DNA of 64,000 nucleotides. Origin: Eudorina sp. 2006-703-Eu-15 (lineage: Eukaryota; Chlorophyta; Chlorophyceae; Chlamydomonadales; Volvocaceae). Position numbers and translations under genes: made by a program. Location of the stretch: NCBI GenBank assembly GCA_003117195.1, contig BDSI01000197.1, positions 96,841 to 160,840 on the forward strand, written 5' to 3'. Shown here piece after piece: positions 57,166-64,000 of this stretch. The notes beneath the pieces are model-generated. The model saw only the letters and a program-made list of their open reading frames with translations, did not search any database and was not told the origin of the DNA. The number at the start of each line of letters is the position of its first letter. Positions within the stretch are counted from its first letter, which is position 1.

Positions 57166-57959
57166 GAGATAGATAAGAGATAGGTCCTGCTGCTGCCGAG
57201 CGAGCGTTTTCGTTCCACGCAGTCCCGTGACCGATCGATCGAGGAGATCTCCTATTTCCGGAACACGGTACAGCACAGTACACACGCATATGAGTAGTAT
57301 GCGAGCACGCGTCAAGCGCGGACCAGCGCCTGATTTGTTATGTACTTGTTATACTTGGATTTCGTTGTGAAGGCTACGTAGTACGTATGAATGTACTCTG
57401 TTTATGTAGTCTGCTTTTGTCGCCGCCGGCGGTCTTCGTCAGTAGCTACGTTAGCTACATACGTAGGGTCCCATCCATCCACGTCCATCACCTGATTTTT
57501 GACGTGCTGATTTATGATCTAGGCTACGTACGTACTGCGCGCGGGTGCTTGTGTAAGAAGGGCAGCATGGGCCGACGGACAGCATGCAGGCAGGCCACGC
57601 ACGCAAGTTATTGATGTCGTCGTCACAATAATTGCGATCGAGTACTTCGCTCGGTGCTGTTCGGAGCGGATTGTTAGCACTACTTCGTTTGTTATTCCAC
57701 GCATGCGACCAGCTAGCAGTGGTCGGTGATCGATGGCTATCTACATTATTTACAGACAAGCAGATAGGGTGACAAACCCGTGCACTACTACGTACTGTTA
57801 TTACTTGTCTCGGCTTTCATATATGGCTCAACTGGATGTATGGCCGTCTACATTATTATCTACATTTATAATAAGGTTTACTTTATACCGACCGGCAGCA
57901 GCGAGGTTGCTTGGGTCTGTGGGGTCCGATGGTACTCGTGGTCGTCACTCGCCATGCAT
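57166..57959. other. FAS1 3' UTR and downstream spacer
   Basis: A TGTAA signal at 57552-57556 could end the FAS1 transcript. Nothing else is recognised. Confidence 0.4.
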
Positions 57960-57987
57960 CCCTACCAACTCATAGGGGGCGAGACAA

Positions 57988-58013
57988 GCTCTGACAGGCC
58001 TGCCTGTCAGAGC
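57988..58013. repeat. Perfect palindrome near the left TIR
   Basis: GCTCTGACAGGC and its reverse complement GCCTGTCAGAGC are separated by 2 bp, just inside the left terminal repeat of the 3.4-kb element. It could be a hairpin or a protein-binding site. Confidence 0.8.
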
Positions 58014-59849
58014 CTGTCAGGCTAACAAGGAGAGCTGGTATGGCGGGAATTGTTCCGGACTGTCTGATGAGATATTGCTTATGTCTTGTTGTTGACAACC
58101 AGTAACAACAATGTTGACAAATTCCAACAAGAGATATTAGTGTTCATATTTGTTTTACGATACTGATAGTTGTTGACGAGTAACTTGCAGGTAGTGAAGA
58201 CTGGTTGACGATTGTTTAGAATGTCGAATCTTGTAAGCAACACTGTAACGGTGAATGTAGGATATGACAGCAGCAGCTGGCCATCATCACAAGGTAGGAT
58301 CAGAAGAAAGGATAGATGGGATTTTGCCTCCGATAGAATTGCGCTACACCCAGTGTTGCTATCTTAAATGAAAAGAATATTTACGTATACCTGTCTACCG
58401 CCGCCAAAACACACTCTGATGCCGTGTCCCCAACTCCTGGTTACCCTCCCGCGACGACGCAAGGAAAGCGCGCTTCAGGCCTCCAAGACTGAGAATAATC
58501 CCTGTCGTAGCTGTGGTAGCAGTGGTCCTGCTGTCGAAACATGCTGAAAATTTCCGGCCGGCCTCGGAGGTTGATGACTGTTTGAAAGTTGTTCTCCTAG
58601 CAAATGGCCTGTAAGATATGTAATGTGACAGACGATTACCGCAGCCCTTATTTCGGCACGTGCGGTGAAGCAAGGCACATGCCGAAAAACTTGGCCGCGC
58701 GGCGCGCGTATGTTGAATGCTTTTGATGGCGACTCTCTGCCGATCAGACTAGGCAAATATGTCAGTGCAATCGATCGTTTGCTGCTGTATGTTTATTAAA
58801 AATAAACCGTATACATATGCCCCAGAAAACACATACAACTCAAGAAGTCCCAGCTTTGTCGGCGGCTTGTGAAGCAATTGATCACTCACAGCCTTGAATA
58901 GTTTGTGTTGAAATTTTCGGGCGGCTGACCATAGTTAGTTTGTTCATGATGGTATTTTCCGGGCGCATCTCCACACCCTCCAATTAATAAAAATCCAAAA
59001 AGAGATTTATCAGTTTCAGCTCCTTATGGCCTCTTTGTTAACTTTGTTGAGCGTGTGAACAGAGTTGAAATTGTACGATCGGTACTCTGGTCACGATCGT
59101 ACAGAGCTTGTCAGCAGGTATTTAATCGCAGAAAGACTTACTTACATTGTTTTGACACAATTATATGTAGTGCAATTTGACAAACGAAAATAAACCCAGG
59201 CTGTTTAGAGCCAGCTAGCTTAGCGAGAGCTTGTCTGCCAGTTTCGCGAAAGACTGAGTAGATTCCGACTTATCCCGCCAATACATCTTTCCACATCAAC
59301 CAAATATAGTAATAAAGGGTGCAACGGCAACATCGACGACGCATTGTTTAATGATATGACACCGAGTGATACGGTAGATGAAATTCAAATTTGCCATCAA
59401 CGATATACGCCTGCAGACGCCCTCGATTGATTCCTACCTACGTTAATTCAGTATCAGTGTATGAAATGATCGTTTTACGTTTGCTGTCCTCACACAGGAA
59501 GGACGGCCCAGTCATTGTGTTTAGCTCCGTCCCTTCGACATGGCTCAGGTATGCTGTCATTACTTCAATGCTCACTCGCTCGCTGCTTCCTTGTATTACA
59601 TTTGGCATTTCCCATGGCGTGGTCGACCCGTATTGCCTGACTCTTCGCTCCGTGTTCTTTGCTTGACAGTCGCTGCTGTTCGTTGCTTGATTATGCAGAT
59701 GCGTGGCTAGGTATGACTATCGGTGTATATATGTACTTCCAAGTGAGCAGTTGCGCATTTCGACCGACCTTGACGACTATTAGGGTAAGTAGTTTAGGGC
59801 TCATTGCTGATTTCGGTTGTCCCCTCCCGCTGATTTTTCCCCTCCTCGC

Positions 59850-60089
59850 AGAACACCTCCGCGCCCGCCGTGGGTGGCAGGTCCGCTACACTGCAACAGA
59901 AGCCATTACCCTTGGGGTCGGTGGAACCTTCGCTCAGACCTCAAACCCTTACTGATTGAACTTGGCATCAGAACACCTCCGCGCCCGCCGTGGGTGGCAG
60001 GTCCGCTACACTGCAACAGAAGCCATTACCCTTGGGGTCGGTGGAACCTTCGCTCAGACCTCAAACCCTTACTGATTGAACTTGGCATC
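59850..60089 (+). pseudogene. Tandemly duplicated LINE C-terminal fragment
   Basis: Two identical 120-bp copies (59850-59969 and 59970-60089) encode EHLRARRGWQVRYTATEAI, then TLGVGGTF. After a one-base frame change they read RSDLKPLLIELGI. This matches the C-terminus of ORF C of the LINE in this window ([30 protein letters not shown]). It is a relic of a diverged LINE, later duplicated. Confidence 0.7.
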
Positions 60090-61362
60090 GCACCGTAATA
60101 ATAATATTACTTGCTTGTGTCGTGCGTGCGTGGGCCTTTATCTGTGGGGCCATTTGCTTGTTGCACTACGCCCACTCGCCAGACTCGCCAGAGTAAAATA
60201 ATTTGCTATGCCATTACTCGTCACTGTGCCGAACACAGGCTCAACCCAGCAGGTGGTCGCAACTGGACACGACAGGGAGCTGCTCAGCCAGGCTGGCGGC
60301 AGGGCGTGTGTACGTAGACTGGACAGACACGCCTAGCTAGTGGTGTGTGGTGTATGTATTATGTCGGTCCAGCCTCCTAGTCCACCAGCTGCCTGTTGTG
60401 AGATGGATCCACATCTACTTGATTGATTGTGCTTTGACGGATAAGCTTTACTGATGTACGTGGGCGTACGTACAAGCATGCATGTGGTTCAGAGCAGGTG
60501 TTTGGGTGTCACACCGTGCGTGTATGGTTTCGTTCGACTGAATGTGCTGGTTGTGTTGGAGATCGCGATGTTACCGCACTGGATAGTGTTTGTGCGTGCT
60601 ATATATGCACACACCCTCATCGAACACTTAACGATCGATGCATGGTGTGTGTGCAATCGATGGCGCCGGCAATGAAGCAGCCCGTCATGCAGTGTAAATG
60701 TAAAGCTCCTGATCTTGACTGTTCGCCTTGTTCGCCTATGTTTGGCTCCGTCACTCGTCGCTGCACATACTTCGATGTATCGACCATCCACGCAGCACCG
60801 TTTCGTTCACTCACGTGCTCGCAACTTTTGCTTATTACTTGCCGATCAGCTAGAAAACAAGACCGAACGTATGGACAGGACAAACCACGCAAAGTTTCAT
60901 CAGCAGCTAGTATGGAAACGCATTTATTGGTCCTCTACGGCAGCCCCTACTGCGCCAGCATTGAAAGGAGTCCTAGGCCTCTGGCTCACTGTTACAACCG
61001 GTAACATTTACTTTCGTAAACCAGTATCTATCCTTTGACATCTTTTAACAACGTTCGTTCCATAGCATCATCTGTTTTCAACAAGCGCTGAAATAAAGTT
61101 AATAAAATCTTGCAATTATGACAGCAAGTAACAGGTTGTGATCACTGCAGACAACCTCTAATATGTAACACAAGTCGACAAGACTGCCCGCCAACGGACT
61201 TCTGTCACAACCTCAGAAAGCCTCAAACAGGGTCTGAAGACTCCTCTGACAACCTGTTTGGCAACTATGACAATTTGCGTCCGGAGCTGCAAATGACCAT
61301 TCCTGACAACCTCGCCTAGTAAGTTAAACCTTGTCAGACCCCCTATGAGTTGGTAGGGGCAT

Positions 61363-63442
61363 GTGCACACACGCGGTTGGATATCGATGTGGTGCTGTCC
61401 GTCCCTCTGTGACACATTACGCATTCGCGTAGAGACTAGGGAGGGTTTCTGCGTGGCCCCTTTATTTGCATGATGATGACAGAACCTGGCCTGAACAAGG
61501 CCTGTCTTCTTCCCCACACGCACTACTAGCTACTGCCGTCGTTTCATTGCGTGTGTATATGTTGAACTGCGAGGTTCTACGTACGTAAGTACGGCGGCAT
61601 TAGTTGTCGTCCACCGTTCGCGCGCCTTCTTCCCCACTGTATGCTATGTGGCGGGTTTGTATGGCGGCGGACACCCGGGTATCTGTCTGAGCGCGGGGTT
61701 CTATCTATGTGTCTATCCAGGTGCCGCCGTTTGCTTTATGTGCGCTACATGATAATAGGTTCGTTTTAGCTTACAGTGAGTCGTGGCTTAGGGGCATACT
61801 GTACATGCACATGTACTTACGTACACGTGCTTCGTTCCCGGCTCCGTCCGTCGTTCCCCGCCATCCATGTGACTCGGTGGACTCGCTCGCTCGGCGGCGG
61901 GTGTGATGCGGTTTCCAGCAGGAGATAGAGGCAATCATACATGGCGCGCGCGCGCGCGTCAGTAACCTGCTGGTGCGTGTATGTGTTGGCAGCCGGCGGT
62001 ATGACGGCATGTATGCATGAACCGCGCTCGCTCTATCTTGGCCGCGCAGTCGGAACTAAGCTTAGGGTCCACGTACGCACCTTGTAACGGTTGCTTGATA
62101 GGATGACGGCGCCACATGCTCACGCACGCAAGAGAATGCACCATCAGCAGGCTGCTACTGCTGCTGCTGCTGCTGCTGCTGGCGGCAGCGGCAAGTAAGA
62201 AATAAGGCTAGGAACTTGCTTGGTGTAAGCCGGTACGGCATACATGGCCGTACAGAAGCTTTCAACATAGTCATCCCAAATGGGCTCCTACCATCCGGTA
62301 AGCAATGAAGGCAGCAGGCGTGAAGGCAGGCGAATGCAGTGACCCATCCAGCCGCCGTTCGTTGCCCCGTCTGGATAAATATGAGTTTGCTTTCGATAAG
62401 CTTTGTCAGTCGGCGACAGTCGGCGAGCAAACTAGCTATGTATTGGGCAGCGAATGTGCGTGGCTGCGCGCTTTGGACGGCTTTGTGATATATAAGAGGC
62501 TGCTACATACATACTTTATTATTAAGGATGTTGCTGATGATGTTACTGATAATACTAGCTGCTGCCGATAGTAGTACTGGTGGATGGGCTGCTTGGTCCA
62601 ACGTTCTTGAATAAACAATTACCCCGCTGCCAAGTGATTTGCCGGGTCTATCTGACGCGGTTTATCTGCTAGCGCGTCAGTAACCTGCTGGTGTATGTAT
62701 GGCCGCATGACCTTTCTGCGGCGTGTGCGTGGTGGTGCGCTGGGTGACGTGCGCAGTCGTTAGTAGGTAGGGGTAGATGATTTGAGGCGCCTACGAAGCT
62801 ATTTATCTGGGCTCGTTGGATAGCCGGTCGGAACTCATCATCAAGGCGTCCACGGGGTCCACCTTGCGTGCGCTGTAACGGTTGCATAAACAATTGAGCG
62901 GGGGCGTGCGTGCCGGAATTGATCCCGTTCCGTCTAGACGTTCTAGGTCTGTTCGTTGGACGACGCACTATGTACTTGTCTGGCTCAAGGGAACTGTCCC
63001 GCGACGTCCGCGGGACAACCGCAACTCCCTCTCCTTAAACCCTGAAATAATCGCTGATCATGTTGTTGGGAAGTTATGCGACATGGACTTATGACAATCT
63101 GAACGGGTAATAACTCGACGGCCGAGGCATACAACTTCCGGCAAATTTATAACTGCAATTCGGCCCTTTTGCCGTCCACCGCCAAAACTTGACCGTCATT
63201 AGCGACATGTCATCGACTCACTTACAGGCCACATTTTGAACATCCGAATAGATGACGAGGTCTCAGTCAACCTGCACGATAAGTTCAGGAACAAATTACT
63301 GCTCCATTTGTTTGCAAGTGTAACAACATACCTTTCAAGGAGTAACTATTCATGTGTTTATGCTTTGGCTTATCGAAGACGCGGCCCAAGGGCAAGCTGT
63401 GCGCTTGTTGCAACGGAAATGATGTTTGTTAGGCAATCACAG
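61363..63442. other. AT-rich repeat-bearing spacer
   Basis: No gene is supported. It contains two copies of a dispersed repeat at about 61953-62092 and 62669-62886, both starting GCGTCAGTAACCTGCTGGTG and ending with a GTCCAC...TGTAACGGTTGC motif. The terminal motif also occurs at 31007-31026. A (CTG)n run lies at about 62157-62181. Confidence 0.5.
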
Positions 63443-64000
63443 ACATGGTAAAAGGAACAGAGCAGACGAAGCTGACTCCAGCAAAAGCGAGCTCACCGGC
63501 AAAACCCCCGACAAAGTCTCTCGCAACGACAGCGGCTCCAAAAGTGGGAGCGCTGCAGCACCGGGACCTGGACGAACCCAGCCGGTGAAGACTGGTAATT
63601 CAGCTTCGGGCAGCAAGGCGGATGGGGCCAAAGGGGAGCCCTCGGCCCGACGCCAGCTCGCAGGGCTATGGACGGCCCTGAGTTGCCGAACCAACAGAGG
63701 CCGAGATAGAAAGCCAGGTCAAGCAGCTTCTCAGCAACGACGGCGATGCCTCACCGTCGACTGATCTGACAGTGGTGAGCCAGGGGGGGCGCCTTTGGGG
63801 TTTCTCGCGCACCCCATACCAACCGTCCCGCACCTCGGCCTGCAGCGCATCCCCCCCGTACGCTGCCTGTCGTGCCCCCTGCAAGACCTTGCTCCACTTC
63901 CGCCGGCGTTCTCGTTTTCACAACGCCAGTTTGCTGCTCACCACTGCCGTCCACCATTTCATGCCGGGGTGCAGGACCTGATCATCCGTTCTCACATCTC
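63443..64000 (+). CDS. Partial gene, unknown product, running off the right edge
   Basis: Three exons join in phase: about 63443-63594, 63698-63774 and 63975 onward. The first reads as a Lys/Ser/Gly-rich linker (ADEADSSKSELTGKTPDKV...), ending in a GTAATT donor. The second is EAEIESQVKQLLSNDGDASP, then STDLTV, with a GTGAGC donor. The third begins DLIIRSHI and leaves the window. The true start lies upstream or in this exon and is not resolved. I do not recognise the family. Confidence 0.4.

Larger units (their letters stand above)
57960..61358. mobile_element. 3.4-kb DNA transposon with terminal inverted repeats
   Basis: CCCTACCAACTCATAGGGGG at 57960-57979 is repeated in perfect inverted orientation at 61339-61358. 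Both ends continue with GACAAG after a 3-bp mismatch block. GCAT flanks the element on both sides (57956-57959 and 61359-61362) as a probable 4-bp target-site duplication. Subterminal regions are dense in TGACAAC/GTTGACAA motifs on both ends, as expected for transposase-binding repeats. No transposase was recognised inside, so it is probably non-autonomous or decayed. A duplicated LINE fragment lies within it. Confidence 0.72.

Noticed and set aside
58395..58756. 92-93-codon minus frames inside the TIR element as a transposase
   Set aside because: Too short, with no catalytic DDE/DDD pattern recognisable.

Overview
This window is nuclear DNA of a green alga, most likely a volvocine chlorophyte (Chlamydomonas, Gonium or Volvox relatives). 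The reasons are intron-dense genes with GT-AG introns, GC-rich third codon positions, glycine/alanine/glutamine homopolymer runs in proteins, TGTAA polyadenylation signals, abundant CA/GT microsatellites, plant-type plastid and mitochondrial proteins, and a dual-endonuclease LINE of the kind first described from Chlamydomonas. Exon models were assembled by hand from reading frames, splice sites and phase agreement. No search was run.

Left part (1 to about 35 kb, GC-rich). In order: a partial membrane-protein gene leaving the left edge (-), divergent from a PHR2-type photolyase-like gene (+, 9 exons); plant-type TOM20 mitochondrial receptor (+, 7 exons); a doubtful proline-rich stretch; a Raf/TKL-like protein kinase (-, 6 exons), divergent from a thylakoid-lumen FKBP isomerase with a twin-arginine signal (+, 7 exons); a short plastid FHA-domain protein (-, 5 exons); and a cupin-fold protein (-, 5 exons). 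About 32 to 35 kb is low-complexity and carries no confident gene.

Right part (about 35.6 to 64 kb, more AT-rich, transposon-rich). One long gene (37.3 to 57.2 kb, +) encodes a secreted protein with three fasciclin (FAS1)-like domains. Its eighth recognised exon is split by a 9,979-bp non-LTR retrotransposon flanked by a perfect 14-bp target-site duplication. Removing the element and one duplication copy restores an uninterrupted, phase-correct exon. The LINE carries APE endonuclease, reverse transcriptase, RNase H, a CCHC finger and a restriction-like endonuclease (Dualen/RandI type). Upstream of these it carries a hydrophobic leader, a transmembrane segment and a Josephin-like cysteine-protease signature. 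Other introns of the same gene hold a 507-bp TRIM retroelement with LTRs, primer-binding site, polypurine tract and target-site duplication, and a tRNA-derived SINE. Beyond the gene lie a 3.4-kb terminal-inverted-repeat DNA element containing a tandemly duplicated LINE fragment, several dispersed repeats, and the first exons of a gene that runs off the right edge.

The host genes look unlinked in function (light-related flavoprotein relative, mitochondrial import, signalling, lumen folding, plastid FHA, cell wall/adhesion). The coherent story is the layering of mobile elements in and around the FAS1 gene.
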